Of a stretch of 44,619 nt of DNA, positions 7,935 to 16,380 are shown in pieces (position 1 is the first letter of the stretch; each line of letters opens with the position of its first letter). Where the stretch lies: NCBI GenBank assembly GCA_017469355.1, contig JAFUGM010000003.1:1-44619 (forward strand). Reading direction: 5' to 3'. The position numbers and the translations under genes are program-made. The stretch is from Solobacterium sp. Its GTDB lineage: Bacteria; Bacillota_I; Bacilli_A; Erysipelotrichales; Erysipelotrichaceae. The notes beneath the pieces were generated by a model. The model saw nothing but the letters and a program-made list of their open reading frames with translations, ran no database searches and had not been told where the DNA came from.

Positions 7935-9881
7935 TCAGAGTGCTTCTGCGACCAGCTGCGCATTCATGATCGCATCGGTAATCCGATGCGGCTGCTTTGC
8001 GTCACCGATAACTTCAAACGGAATTCCCTTTGCGGTAAGAAGTTCACTGAGTGATGGATCCGGACGGAATCCAACAGCCGCAATCAGAGTATCCACGCCC
8101 TGAATGGTTTCCAGTTCTCCATTGAACCGATACGTCACATAGTCTTCTCCGACTTCTGTCACTTCTGCGTTTCTCAGAATCCGGCAACCCTTATTCAGTA
8201 ACCGTTCCATCATCAAGGTTCTCTGATAGGTCTTATCATCCGCTGCCACATGATCCATCATTTCGATGATTGTCACGCGTTTTGCGCTGGGGTTGTCATC
8301 GTTGCGGGGATGAATCAGGAACTCTGCTGTTTCGCAGCCTACCGAGCCACCTCCCACAATCACGATATTTCTTCCTGTTGGAACCTTTCCATCCAGCACA
8401 TCTACTGCCGCCAGGGCATGTTCACCAAGGAAGCGCGGACGTACGGGGCGGGCACCATTTGCCAGAACAACCTGGTCAAAGGAGTGCGCGTCAAGATAAG
8501 CTTCATTGACTTCGGTATCTGTTTCTATGGTTACCCCTGCTTCCTTAACCGCATAGATTAAGGACTTCACACCAAGCAGAAGATCTTCCTTTCCATTTGG
8601 AACGGCGGCAGTATGCATGTTTCCACCAAGAGAGTGCTTCGCTTCCGCCAGCGTTACTACGTGGCCTCTTTGCGCAAGAACAGCCGCCGCATGGAGACCA
8701 GAAGGTCCACCGCCAACCACAAGAATCTTCTTTGGACTCTCTGTCGCCACCAGCGGTACGGTTTCTCTTGCGGTCACCGGATTCAATGCGCAGTGAATCA
8801 CTGGTCCGGTTACACGGCCGATACAATCCGTGCATCCCATGCAGTAACGGATCGCTTCGGTTCTTCCCTCTTTCGCCTTATTTGGGAATTGTGGATCTGT
8901 GAGTAACGCTCGGCCAATATATACAACATCCGCCCGCTTCTGCTTCAGCACCAGTTCCGCAATCCACGGTTCATTGATTCGGCCAACGACACCATAGGGA
9001 ATAGTGATGGCTTCTCTCATCCGCTTTGCGATATCGCTGTGCACCGCTTTGGGGGAACCGGATGGCGGTGTGGTAATCCAGAAGGTTTCTGTCGTTCCAC
9101 GGGAGAAATGAATAAAGTTGGCACCTGCTTCTTCTACCTGAGAAGCGATATACATGCCTTCAATCAGAGATTCTCCGCCATACTCGAGCTCTTCCAGAGA
9201 TAGACGGGTAAAGATCGCAAAGTCCTCTCCGCATAATTCCCGAATTCGGCGAATGACCGTTAACAGGAATTTCAGACGAGCATCGGTACTTCCGCCATAT
9301 TCATCTACCCGTTTATTGGATAGCGGAGAAAGGAACGAACCGATCAGACCATGACGATGGCAGGCATGAACCTCTACGCCATCCAGTCCCGCTTTCTTTG
9401 CGCGTAAGGCTGCCTGGGCAAACTCTTCAATGGTTGTTTCGATCACATCGATTGGCATTTCATTTGGCACAATTCCCGCTAACCATCCAGTACGGATCGC
9501 AATCGGGGAAGCTGCCCAGGGAATCATTCCATCGTTGTCTTTTGGAAGACAGGCTGGGCCGCCATGGAGTAATTGAACCACCGCCTTACAGTCATAGGAG
9601 TGAATGGTATCCGCGAGTTTCTTTACCATCGGGATCTGAGAATCATCATATAAGCCAAGATTCGTTAATCCCCGGTAATGAGATTTCTCGGTAATCATGG
9701 CACCTTCTACCGTAATTAAGCCAACGCCGCCAGCAGCTCTAGCCGCATAGTAGGCAATCGCCTCCTCTGTCATTCGATTCTGTGTATCGCAGAGATTGGT
9801 TGTCATCGGCGGCATGAAGATTCGATTCTTCACAGTCATTGATCCGATGGTGATGGGGGTGAATAATTCCTTAAATTCCAT
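7935..9881 (-). CDS. OYE-family NADH:flavin oxidoreductase / enoate-reductase-like, FMN + 4Fe-4S + FAD
   Basis: 648 residues with the three-part build of 2,4-dienoyl-CoA reductase, BaiCD/BaiH and 2-enoate reductase. Residues 1-340 are an OYE TIM barrel (FTPITIGSMTVKNRI; active-site stretch VEVHACHRHGLIGSFLSPLS at 170-187). A Cys cluster follows at 347, 350, 353 and 364. Then come FAD/NAD(P) Rossmann folds (KKILVVGGGPSGLHAA at about 384-399, NIVIVGGGSVGCE near 495). These enzymes reduce electron-poor C=C bonds with NAD(P)H. I chose the ATG at 9881 because AGAGG lies seven bases upstream; an earlier in-frame ATG (9914) would overlap the thioesterase. The Cys spacing C-x2-C-x2-C is one residue shorter than the usual C-x2-C-x3-C. 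Confidence 0.93.
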   Translation of the reverse strand: MEFKELFTPITIGSMTVKNRIFMPPMTTNLCDTQNRMTEEAIAYYAARAAGGVGLITVEGAMITEKSHYRGLTNLGLYDDSQIPMVKKLADTIHSYDCKAVVQLLHGGPACLPKDNDGMIPWAASPIAIRTGWLAGIVPNEMPIDVIETTIEEFAQAALRAKKAGLDGVEVHACHRHGLIGSFLSPLSNKRVDEYGGSTDARLKFLLTVIRRIRELCGEDFAIFTRLSLEELEYGGESLIEGMYIASQVEEAGANFIHFSRGTTETFWITTPPSGSPKAVHSDIAKRMREAITIPYGVVGRINEPWIAELVLKQKRADVVYIGRALLTDPQFPNKAKEGRTEAIRYCMGCTDCIGRVTGPVIHCALNPVTARETVPLVATESPKKILVVGGGPSGLHAAAVLAQRGHVVTLAEAKHSLGGNMHTAAVPNGKEDLLLGVKSLIYAVKEAGVTIETDTEVNEAYLDAHSFDQVVLANGARPVRPRFLGEHALAAVDVLDGKVPTGRNIVIVGGGSVGCETAEFLIHPRNDDNPSAKRVTIIEMMDHVAADDKTYQRTLMMERLLNKGCRILRNAEVTEVGEDYVTYRFNGELETIQGVDTLIAAVGFRPDPSLSELLTAKGIPFEVIGDAKQPHRITDAIMNAQLVAEAL

Positions 9882-9891
9882 AAACATCCTC

Positions 9892-10305
9892 TTATAAATA
9901 ATCAATCGGTTCATTCAGAAACATGAATGAAAACACACCATAGCTGAGCAGGTTGTCGTCCTGATCCTTTACATCTACTGCCACAACCGCAAGCCGTTTT
10001 CCATGTTTGATCTCTTTTGCGTAAGCATACAGTTTCGTACAGTTGAGACCGGGATTGAGAAAGTGAAAGTCACTGTTCGTCGTGGTGGCCTTGATTCCAT
10101 ACCCGGCACATACCGAACCTGCCGCAGTGTCTGCCAGTGTATAGAGACATCCCCCGGCAACCGAGTGAATCTGATTGCGTACCTTGTCGGTGACTTCCAG
10201 TTCGCATACCGCGTATCCTTCTCCAATATCTGTCGCTACCACGCCGACAAGATTCCGGAAGCTTCCGGATTCATTTCTTGCTTTAATGAGTCGTTGATAA
10301 TCCAT
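9892..10305 (-). CDS. PaaI-like hotdog-fold thioesterase
   Basis: 137 residues with the hotdog signature HSVAGGCLYTLADTAAGS (47-64), in which the Gly-Gly and Asp align with the PaaI/YdiI active site, followed by TTTNSDFHFLNPG. PaaI-type enzymes hydrolyse acyl-CoA or aryl-CoA thioesters, often to release CoA from dead-end intermediates. Here it lies one base from the upstream PH-like gene and ten bases before the OYE-type reductase. The likely role is releasing an acid from its CoA ester at the end of the island's pathway, or recycling CoA; the substrate is unknown. Confidence 0.85.
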   Translation of the reverse strand: MDYQRLIKARNESGSFRNLVGVVATDIGEGYAVCELEVTDKVRNQIHSVAGGCLYTLADTAAGSVCAGYGIKATTTNSDFHFLNPGLNCTKLYAYAKEIKHGKRLAVVAVDVKDQDDNLLSYGVFSFMFLNEPIDYL

Positions 10306-10306
10306 G

Positions 10307-10636
10307 TTATTTCTTCATCTGTCGTTCTACGAGCTGTTTCATCTTTTCCGCCATTGGCACATAACCAGGGCGTGTCAGCCATACTCTTGCCTTACGCCCG
10401 TCCTTCAGTTTGAAATCAAGATAGCCCCGCATCATATCCGGTTCCTTGAGAATCACTTCTTCAATCTCATTGACTTTGAAGTACTGAGGTCCTCTGGTAA
10501 CCCATTGATATGGGGTATCAAACCAGCCGGCACGGCGGATATATACCTGATGGGAGTGATTCAGGTATACCGTTCCGTTCTTTGCGCGGAATTTATATTC
10601 CACGTTGTTGAAATTAAACTCTTTCGCACTATTCAT
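10307..10636 (-). CDS. Small protein, possibly PH-like fold, function unknown
   Basis: 109 residues, no signal peptide or membrane segment. The pattern of short strands ending in an amphipathic helix (YFKVNEIEEVILKEP, then GYLDFKLKDGRKARVWL, then a final Lys/Gln-rich helix) resembles small bacterial PH-like domains, but this is a fold-level impression and not a family match. It sits between a terminator-like hairpin and the thioesterase gene, one base before the latter. The ATG at 10636 begins nine bases after the hairpin stem and has no Shine-Dalgarno. It may therefore be translated poorly, or only from read-through transcripts with the hairpin unfolded. Confidence 0.6.
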   Translation of the reverse strand: MNSAKEFNFNNVEYKFRAKNGTVYLNHSHQVYIRRAGWFDTPYQWVTRGPQYFKVNEIEEVILKEPDMMRGYLDFKLKDGRKARVWLTRPGYVPMAEKMKQLVERQMKK

Positions 10637-10645
10637 ACATTAAAG

Positions 10646-10669
10646 AAGGGCGCCCGTAGCAGCGCCCTT
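10646..10669 (-). terminator. Terminator or attenuator between transporter and downstream genes
   Basis: AAGGGCG (10646-10652) pairs with CGCCCTT (10663-10669), plus one inner pair. On the minus strand the stem is followed by CTTTAATG, a short U-rich tail. It lies 11 bases after the transporter stop. It probably lowers expression of the PH-like, thioesterase and OYE genes relative to the upstream operon. Confidence 0.65.
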
Positions 10670-10680
10670 GAGATCCTTTC

Positions 10681-11973
10681 TTACATCGGCCAGAAGATCG
10701 GAGTCAGCACTGCAAGTGCAATCGCTGAAATGATATTCGGGATAATGTTTACGACCGTATAGTCCTTGAATCGATAACCACCCATCATGGTCATGGTAAT
10801 CGGAGACGCACCAACCGGTGTGGAGAACGGCATGTTCGCACCCCAGATGACACAGAGGATTAACGGATAAGCGCTGAATCCTACAGTAGCCGCAACAGCT
10901 GCAGCGATCGGAGTCATGATCAGAGCGGTTCCGATGTTTGTCATGATGTTGGTCATGATTGCGCAGAGAACAGTGAATACGATGAGGTATACAACCGGAG
11001 AAGCGTTGCCAAGAACTCTTACGATCCAGTTAGCTACCATTTCTGCTGTCCCTGCGTTCTTGACACCAGCTGCGAATCCAACGCCGCCGGCGATCAGGAA
11101 GAAGACGTTCCAGTCAGTGGTTTCAACTGCACGCTTGAAGGAAATGGAGTTGGTCATGATCGCAAGGCACATACCCATCATTCCGACCACTGCCAGGTTC
11201 CAGTCCGCAAGTGTGAGACCGATACATACAACCAGGATGATTGCCGGGATCCAGCCCTTGAAGTTCTTCGGATCGAATTCCTTTAATGCGCTGGAGTTGA
11301 GATCCTTCATTCCTTCCGGTTCTTCGAAATCGAATGTCTTAACCATGATGTTATATCCGAAGAAGTAGTACCAGACGATGAAGATCAGCGGTACGATAAC
11401 GCCCGGGATTGCGAGGTCCCACATCTTCATATCGAAGCCCATTTCAGGAAGCAGAGCTGCGATGGAAAGCTGTGTGGTGGAACCGATCATGGAAGCGCCG
11501 CCTCCGCAGACACCAGCGATACCCATCGGCATCAGGAAGTTACGAACCTTGAACTTTCCTCCGGAAGACTGGCAGATCGCGATTGCCAGATACATACCGA
11601 TAACGACACAGGATGTGTTGTTCAGGAATGCGGAGAGCACTGCGACCAGTGTGAACAGCAGAACGATGGTTCCGCGCTCATCCAGTTTGACAACGGAGAG
11701 AAGCTTCTTGCCAAGGAACGCAGCGCAGCCGGTTTCCGCAAGTGCAGTACCGACAACCGCAATACCAAGGCAGAACAGTGTGACAGTGTTCGAGAATCCA
11801 CTTGTGAATTCCGAAGTGCTGATGAATCCGCACAGAACCATCACGATACCACATGCGACTGCGGTAATACCGGATTTAAATACTTCTGTAGCGAAGAGAA
11901 TCAGTGTGACAATCAGTATGATGAGACATACTACTGCCGAATATGGTGCTAAAAGCTCGCCGAAAATTGCCAT
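10681..11973 (-). CDS. SLC13/DASS-type anion permease (paralogue 1)
   Basis: 430 residues, almost entirely hydrophobic, with about 11-12 membrane segments. Two related halves carry the SNT-type motifs of the DASS/ion-transporter superfamily: LNNTSCVV near 117-124, and MTNIGTAL followed by STPVGASP in the C-terminal half. Family members take up dicarboxylates, sulfate or related anions, usually with Na+. AGGGAGGA lies before the ATG. It is 12 bases after the enolase-superfamily gene and is followed by a hairpin. A second permease of the same class lies at 19145-20431, so the island may import two substrates, or a substrate and counter-ion. The substrate is not deducible. Confidence 0.85.
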   Translation of the reverse strand: MAIFGELLAPYSAVVCLIILIVTLILFATEVFKSGITAVACGIVMVLCGFISTSEFTSGFSNTVTLFCLGIAVVGTALAETGCAAFLGKKLLSVVKLDERGTIVLLFTLVAVLSAFLNNTSCVVIGMYLAIAICQSSGGKFKVRNFLMPMGIAGVCGGGASMIGSTTQLSIAALLPEMGFDMKMWDLAIPGVIVPLIFIVWYYFFGYNIMVKTFDFEEPEGMKDLNSSALKEFDPKNFKGWIPAIILVVCIGLTLADWNLAVVGMMGMCLAIMTNSISFKRAVETTDWNVFFLIAGGVGFAAGVKNAGTAEMVANWIVRVLGNASPVVYLIVFTVLCAIMTNIMTNIGTALIMTPIAAAVAATVGFSAYPLILCVIWGANMPFSTPVGASPITMTMMGGYRFKDYTVVNIIPNIISAIALAVLTPIFWPM

Positions 11974-11985
11974 AAGTCCTCCCTT

Positions 11986-13092
11986 TTATTTTTCGACTCG
12001 GTATTCCTCGATGACATCCCAGTTCACCTCTACGCCAATGCCTGGTTTGTTCGGGAAATACATATATCCATCCTCAATTTTTAACGGTTCCTTCAGCAGC
12101 GATTTCGGATACATTCCTTTCTTGAAGTATGCGATTTCGCACGGAAGGCTGATCTGCTTGCTGGAAACAGCGAAGGTAAGACATGCGGCACAGCCAAGAT
12201 CTGTTTCTGCCTGTGTAGAGATCTGTGTCTGCATGTGATTAACTTCGGCCAGATGAACCAGCTTTTTAGATAAGGTGTAACCTGTACGCGGAATCTTGAT
12301 CGCCAGACGCTTGATTGCCCCTAACTGCATCTGACGGTAGGTATCCGGAACAGTAAATGTACTTTCATCGGAAAGTAACGGAATGAGCGGATAACGCTCG
12401 GTGAACTCCTTACGGGTCACGTCATTCCATGCGGGAACCGGTTCTTCAATCGCGTTGACGATACCGGAGAGATGCGCACCGACATACATCAGCTGCTCTC
12501 TGGTATAGAGCTGGTTCGGATCGAGATAGATCTCAAAGTCATCCGGAGCGATCTCACGGATTTCCTTTGCCAGTTCAACGTCTTCCTTGAAGTGTCCGGC
12601 CTTCAGCTTGATTCCCTTGTATCCCTCGGAGATGATCCGTTTGGTTTCCTCCATGATCTGATCATGCGGGAACCAGGAACCTCCCGATACCCAGCAGAGC
12701 GGTACTTTTTCGCGGTACACGCCGCCAAGCAGATATGCGGAAGGAACGCCGAGCAGCTTACCGTTGAGGTCATGAACCGCAACGTCTACCGTTCCCTTTG
12801 CGACAAAGTTGAACGGAGTCTCACTCATCCGCTCCCAGAGCAGTTCGGTATTGAAGGAGTCAATTCCGATAATGCGCGGAATGATCGCTTCCCGAAGTGC
12901 CTGAAGAATGGATTCCTGGGTTTCACCATAGATACCCGTACGGGGAACTGCTTCACCGATTCCATATGTGCCGTCTTCCGCAATCACCTTGATCAGGGTG
13001 TGCTTGGCAACGGAAATCTGTCCGTTTGCCCAATGGGTTTCATATGTCTGCGGTATCGCAATGGGAATCAGTTCAATATCCTTGATCTTCAT
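11986..13092 (-). CDS. Enolase-superfamily enzyme, muconate-lactonizing/mandelate-racemase type
   Basis: 368 residues: an N-terminal capping domain, then a TIM barrel. The catalytic pair KLK (Lys162 and Lys164) is on barrel strand 2. Metal ligands are Asp191 (YLDPN), Glu216 (IEEP) and Asp242 (LSDES). Lys266 (AIKIPR) lies across the active site on strand 6, which places it in the MLE subgroup (muconate cycloisomerase, o-succinylbenzoate synthase, dipeptide epimerase). These enzymes take a proton alpha to a carboxylate and stabilise a Mg-enolate. In this operon a cycloisomerase, racemase or dehydratase step on a carboxylic acid is plausible. It is five bases after alpha/beta-hydrolase 1 and lacks a close Shine-Dalgarno, so it may depend on coupling. 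Confidence 0.9.
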   Translation of the reverse strand: MKIKDIELIPIAIPQTYETHWANGQISVAKHTLIKVIAEDGTYGIGEAVPRTGIYGETQESILQALREAIIPRIIGIDSFNTELLWERMSETPFNFVAKGTVDVAVHDLNGKLLGVPSAYLLGGVYREKVPLCWVSGGSWFPHDQIMEETKRIISEGYKGIKLKAGHFKEDVELAKEIREIAPDDFEIYLDPNQLYTREQLMYVGAHLSGIVNAIEEPVPAWNDVTRKEFTERYPLIPLLSDESTFTVPDTYRQMQLGAIKRLAIKIPRTGYTLSKKLVHLAEVNHMQTQISTQAETDLGCAACLTFAVSSKQISLPCEIAYFKKGMYPKSLLKEPLKIEDGYMYFPNKPGIGVEVNWDVIEEYRVEK

Positions 13093-13097
13093 AAGAC

Positions 13098-13922
13098 TCA
13101 GGCATTTGCCTCATTGAGGAAGTTGTCGATGAGTTCACCGACAATCTCCGGTGCTTCTACAGCGATGAAATGACCATAGCCTTCTACCTTCTTCCACTCG
13201 AGTTTCGGGCAGTTGACCATTCCCTTGATCGCGGTTTCGTAATAATGATCAGGAACGTTCCAGTCATCGGTTCCGCGGATCAGAAGAGACGGACATGTGA
13301 TCTTATCGAGATCACCAGTTACGTCATAGTTGTTATAGAGGGAGAGGTCGCACTTCTTTGTGCGGCCGATTTCCTGGCATACGCCCCACATGATGTGATC
13401 ATGTGCTTCTTTCGGCGCATAGCGACCGATCAGGCTTTCCGAAAAATCCCAGTGGGAGTGCTGGCAGGAAACATACGGGTTATCCAGAAGGTCAACCGTT
13501 GTTCCATAGCTTGTCTGCATCGCCAGAATCTGCGGGCTTCCCTGCATGGAGACCATCGCACGAACCGGATAGTTTTCCGCCAGGTAGTACACCATGTTTC
13601 CGGCAACGGAACATCCGACAACAATCGGATCTTCAATGCCGAGAGCCTGAATGAATGCCCAGGTGAATTCACCATATTCTTCCTTGGTCTTGATTCCGGT
13701 TAAGCCCGGCAGCGGCCAGGATTTTCCATGCGCCGGCATATCGAATGCGACGACGGTATACTTGTCAGCGAAGTATTCCATGAGTCCATGGTACTGACGT
13801 CCTTCACGGCCAGCGGTATGGAGACATACCAGTGTTCCATGAGGATTCTTGGGTCCGTTATTTGTTTCGTAGTAAGTCTTGATGCCTTTGACATCAATAT
13901 AGGTTCCGGTAATGTTAGCCAT
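13098..13922 (-). CDS. Alpha/beta-hydrolase 1, intact Ser-Asp-His triad
   Basis: 274 residues, alpha/beta-hydrolase fold without signal peptide. The nucleophile elbow is GCSVAG with Ser105. The acid is Asp219 or Asp220 in RGTDDW, and the base is His251 in GYGHF. Strand 3 ends in LHTAGREGRQYHG instead of the common HGGP oxyanion loop. It is a clear paralogue of the protein at 14354-15163: both have ETNNGP near residue 20, DMPxHGKSWPL near 60-70, SLIG, EIGR and RGxDDW. The two flank the SCP2-like gene, an arrangement that suggests a heteromeric pair. Likely chemistry is hydrolysis of an ester, thioester, lactone or C-C bond. Confidence 0.9.
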   Translation of the reverse strand: MANITGTYIDVKGIKTYYETNNGPKNPHGTLVCLHTAGREGRQYHGLMEYFADKYTVVAFDMPAHGKSWPLPGLTGIKTKEEYGEFTWAFIQALGIEDPIVVGCSVAGNMVYYLAENYPVRAMVSMQGSPQILAMQTSYGTTVDLLDNPYVSCQHSHWDFSESLIGRYAPKEAHDHIMWGVCQEIGRTKKCDLSLYNNYDVTGDLDKITCPSLLIRGTDDWNVPDHYYETAIKGMVNCPKLEWKKVEGYGHFIAVEAPEIVGELIDNFLNEANA

Positions 13923-13931
13923 AGGTTCCTC

Positions 13932-14324
13932 CTAGTCGCAGAACGCCTTAGCAGTAAGACGTGCAACCTGCGCGATGACAGCGTTGTTCTGACGGTTTGC
14001 CAGAGCGCTTCCAAGATTGGTGAACGGACGATCGCAATGCTTGACGGAAGTAGCCAGCTGGAAGTTGCGGTGTTCGAAGAACGCATTCCACTGTTCCGCA
14101 TCGCCGCTGATTCCGACGTTGTATCCGTTGGAAGGCTGACCGATGAATACATCAATCATCTTTCCCTTGTAGAAGAACATGTTGAATGGAACGTTATCCA
14201 TGATGAAGGTCATGTCGCCGGTGAAAAAACGGCCATCCCAGTAGTTGAGGAATTCGTCTGCTTCCGGACCGTTGATCAGTTCCTGAAGCGCCTTGAATTT
14301 CTGAAGCTTTTCTTCATTCGTCAT
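13932..14324 (-). CDS. Small SCP2-like (sterol-carrier-protein-type) protein, tentative
   Basis: 130 residues with no membrane segment. After an N-terminal helical part, the segment MTFIMDNVPFNMFFY, then YNVGISGDAEQWNAFF, then a helix resembles the beta-sheet and GDAE-W turn of SCP2-like lipid-binding domains. Conservation looks weak, so another small alpha+beta fold (NTF2-like, for example) is possible. Such domains hold hydrophobic ligands or acyl-CoAs. The gene lies between the two hydrolase paralogues (9 and 29 bases away) with a good AAGGAG. It may present a hydrophobic substrate to them, or be the separate SCP2 half of an SCPx system, since the thiolase further up the operon is of SCPx type. 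Confidence 0.6.
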   Translation of the reverse strand: MTNEEKLQKFKALQELINGPEADEFLNYWDGRFFTGDMTFIMDNVPFNMFFYKGKMIDVFIGQPSNGYNVGISGDAEQWNAFFEHRNFQLATSVKHCDRPFTNLGSALANRQNNAVIAQVARLTAKAFCD

Positions 14325-14353
14325 AGTTTTCTCCTTTTTGACTTTCTGTTCTG

Positions 14354-15163
14354 TTATGCTTCGGCATCCTTTAAGAATTTGAGGATGACATTAGAGATCA
14401 GTTCCGGATCTTCCTGCGGATTGTAATGTGAGATTCCGGGAAGCACCTGATATTCCAGATGGCTGGAATTGGAGAGACGCTCCAGGACGGGTTTGTGCAT
14501 TTCTTCGCTTTCCGACCAGTCGTCTGCGCCCCGGATCACAAGTGCCGGACAGGTAATCTTTTTCATGTCTTCTCTTACGTCAAAGCCGTTATAGACACCG
14601 CCGTAGTCTGCGCGCTTGACCCGGCCGATCTCTGTCATGACTCCCCATAAGATGAAATCTCTGTTCTCTTTGGAAACATTGGAGCCGATTAATGAATCTG
14701 TAAAATCGATGTGTGTATGTTGAACACTGGCATAGGGGTGATCGAGATTATCGATAACTGCCTGAGAGACAAACGGAGAGTAGTCGGTACCCGCCATTGA
14801 TACAATCGCCCGTACCGGATAATGCTGGGCAAGGTAGAAACATACGTTTCCGCCAAGTGCACATCCGATACAGATAGGGTTCTCAATGTTCAGTTCCTTG
14901 AATACATCGATGATGAATTCACAGTAACTGGTTGGTGTATCGAGACACTTCAGTCCCTCCAGCGGCCACGACTTCCCGTGACCAGGCATATCAAATGCGA
15001 TCACTTCCAGCTTGTCTTCCAGTGCGTCCATCATTCCGTGAAACTGTCTGGTTTCTCTTCCGGCAGACCCGAAGCAGCACATGACGCCTTCTTCTCTTGG
15101 CCCGTTATTTGTTTCAACGAAGATGGTGACACCGTTGACACTTACGTAACGTGATGTGATCAT
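14354..15163 (-). CDS. Alpha/beta-hydrolase-fold protein 2, nucleophile Ser replaced by Ala
   Basis: 269 residues, paralogue of the protein at 13098-13922 over its whole length. The elbow reads GCALGG, so Ala102 occupies the nucleophile position (codon GCA), while the acid (Asp214/215 in RGADDW) and His246 (GISHY) are kept. The fold is intact and there is no frameshift, so this looks like selected change and not decay. Options are a non-catalytic partner of hydrolase 1, or a Ser-independent reaction using the His-Asp pair; cofactor-free dioxygenases and some lyases of this fold work without a Ser nucleophile. AAGGAGGG lies before the ATG. It is 22 bases after a CoA-transferase gene. Confidence 0.88.
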   Translation of the reverse strand: MITSRYVSVNGVTIFVETNNGPREEGVMCCFGSAGRETRQFHGMMDALEDKLEVIAFDMPGHGKSWPLEGLKCLDTPTSYCEFIIDVFKELNIENPICIGCALGGNVCFYLAQHYPVRAIVSMAGTDYSPFVSQAVIDNLDHPYASVQHTHIDFTDSLIGSNVSKENRDFILWGVMTEIGRVKRADYGGVYNGFDVREDMKKITCPALVIRGADDWSESEEMHKPVLERLSNSSHLEYQVLPGISHYNPQEDPELISNVILKFLKDAEA

Positions 15164-15185
15164 TTGACCCTCCTTTTATGCGTTG

Positions 15186-16373
15186 TCAGATAATTTCCTG
15201 ATCTTTGAGTTCCTGAATCTGTTCTGCGCTGAAGCCGAACACCTCGGAATATACTTCGTCGTTATGTTCGCCAAGATGCGGTGCCGGGCGCTTGATTTCC
15301 GGCATGGTCTCGGACATCTTCACTGCAGAGTTGGTAAACCGCATGGTTCCGGATTCTTCATCTTCAATTTCCGGAAACATGTTTCTGTAAACGGAGAACT
15401 GCTCATCCGCCACAACCTGATCCAGGCTGTAGATCGGTGCGCAGGCAAAGCCGGACGGAAGCAGCTCTTCCATGATCTCGGATGTAGTCTTCGTAGTGGT
15501 CCAGGCTTCTACGATCTTATCCAGCGATTCGCGGTTCTTTACGCGGAGCGGATTGGTCGCATAGAGCGGATCATTCACCAGTTCCGGACGGCCCATCTTT
15601 TCACAGAGGATTCCCCAGAACTTCGGCGCGGAACCGTTGATGACCATATAGCCATCGGCGGTATGATATCCTCCGCCAGGAGCGGAAGAGGTGTAAGCGT
15701 TACCATTCTTGGTCGGAACTTTACCGGTGGTGAGATATACCTGCATCATGGATGCTTCTGCGGTAATACAGCCATCCACAAGCGAGATATCAATCTTCTG
15801 ACCTTCACCGGTTTTGTCTCTGTGACGTAATGCCGCAAGGACACCAATGACAAGATTCAATCCACCCATGACATCGCCGAAGGAAGCACCGCAGCGTACG
15901 GGATCATCCTGCGGCCAGCCGGTGATACTCATAGCGCCGCTCCATGCCTGAGACATGGTGTCATAGCCTGCACGATACTTATACGGACCAGTCGCACCGA
16001 ATCCGGAAATGGATCCGTAAATGATGCCAGGGTTAACCTTCTTGAGGTCTTCATAGCCAAGACCGAATTTTTCCATCGTTCCCGGACGGAAGTTCTCGAT
16101 CACGACATCGGCGTTCTTTACCATCTCCAGGAAGACATCCTTCCCCTTCTTGAGGTTCAGTGTGATGCCGCGCTTAGAGCGGTTGAAGTTCTTGTAGTAA
16201 TAACTGACGCCATTCTTCTGTGGAGCGAAGTTACGGCTGTCATCTCCGGTTCCCGGATTTTCAATCTTAATTACGTCCGCGCCCATATCTCCAAGCAGAG
16301 CTCCGGCAGAGGGAGCTGCCAGAACTCTTCCGAGATCCAGTACACGGATACCTTCCAATGCACCTGTAGTCAT
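15186..16373 (-). CDS. Family III CoA-transferase (CaiB/BaiF/Frc type), copy 1
   Basis: 395 residues from the ATG at 16373, preferred over an ATG at 16394 that overlaps the thiolase and has no Shine-Dalgarno; GAAAGGA lies before the chosen start. The family N-terminus is GIRVLDLGRVLAAPSAG (8-24), followed by FNRSKRGITLNL (63-74) and the catalytic Asp138 in AGYDTMSQ, which forms the aspartyl-CoA anhydride. These enzymes swap CoA between carboxylates without ATP. It probably activates the imported acid or moves CoA from product to new substrate. The second copy at 20658 has a closely similar active site but lies on the other strand. Confidence 0.92.
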   Translation of the reverse strand: MTTGALEGIRVLDLGRVLAAPSAGALLGDMGADVIKIENPGTGDDSRNFAPQKNGVSYYYKNFNRSKRGITLNLKKGKDVFLEMVKNADVVIENFRPGTMEKFGLGYEDLKKVNPGIIYGSISGFGATGPYKYRAGYDTMSQAWSGAMSITGWPQDDPVRCGASFGDVMGGLNLVIGVLAALRHRDKTGEGQKIDISLVDGCITAEASMMQVYLTTGKVPTKNGNAYTSSAPGGGYHTADGYMVINGSAPKFWGILCEKMGRPELVNDPLYATNPLRVKNRESLDKIVEAWTTTKTTSEIMEELLPSGFACAPIYSLDQVVADEQFSVYRNMFPEIEDEESGTMRFTNSAVKMSETMPEIKRPAPHLGEHNDEVYSEVFGFSAEQIQELKDQEII

Positions 16374-16380
16374 GAATTTC

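Noticed and set aside
11378-12238. A 286-codon plus-strand open frame across transporter 1 and the MLE-type gene
   Set aside because: It is antisense to two well-supported genes, is rich in Thr, Pro, Ile and Ser as expected of a shadow frame, and spans their junction.
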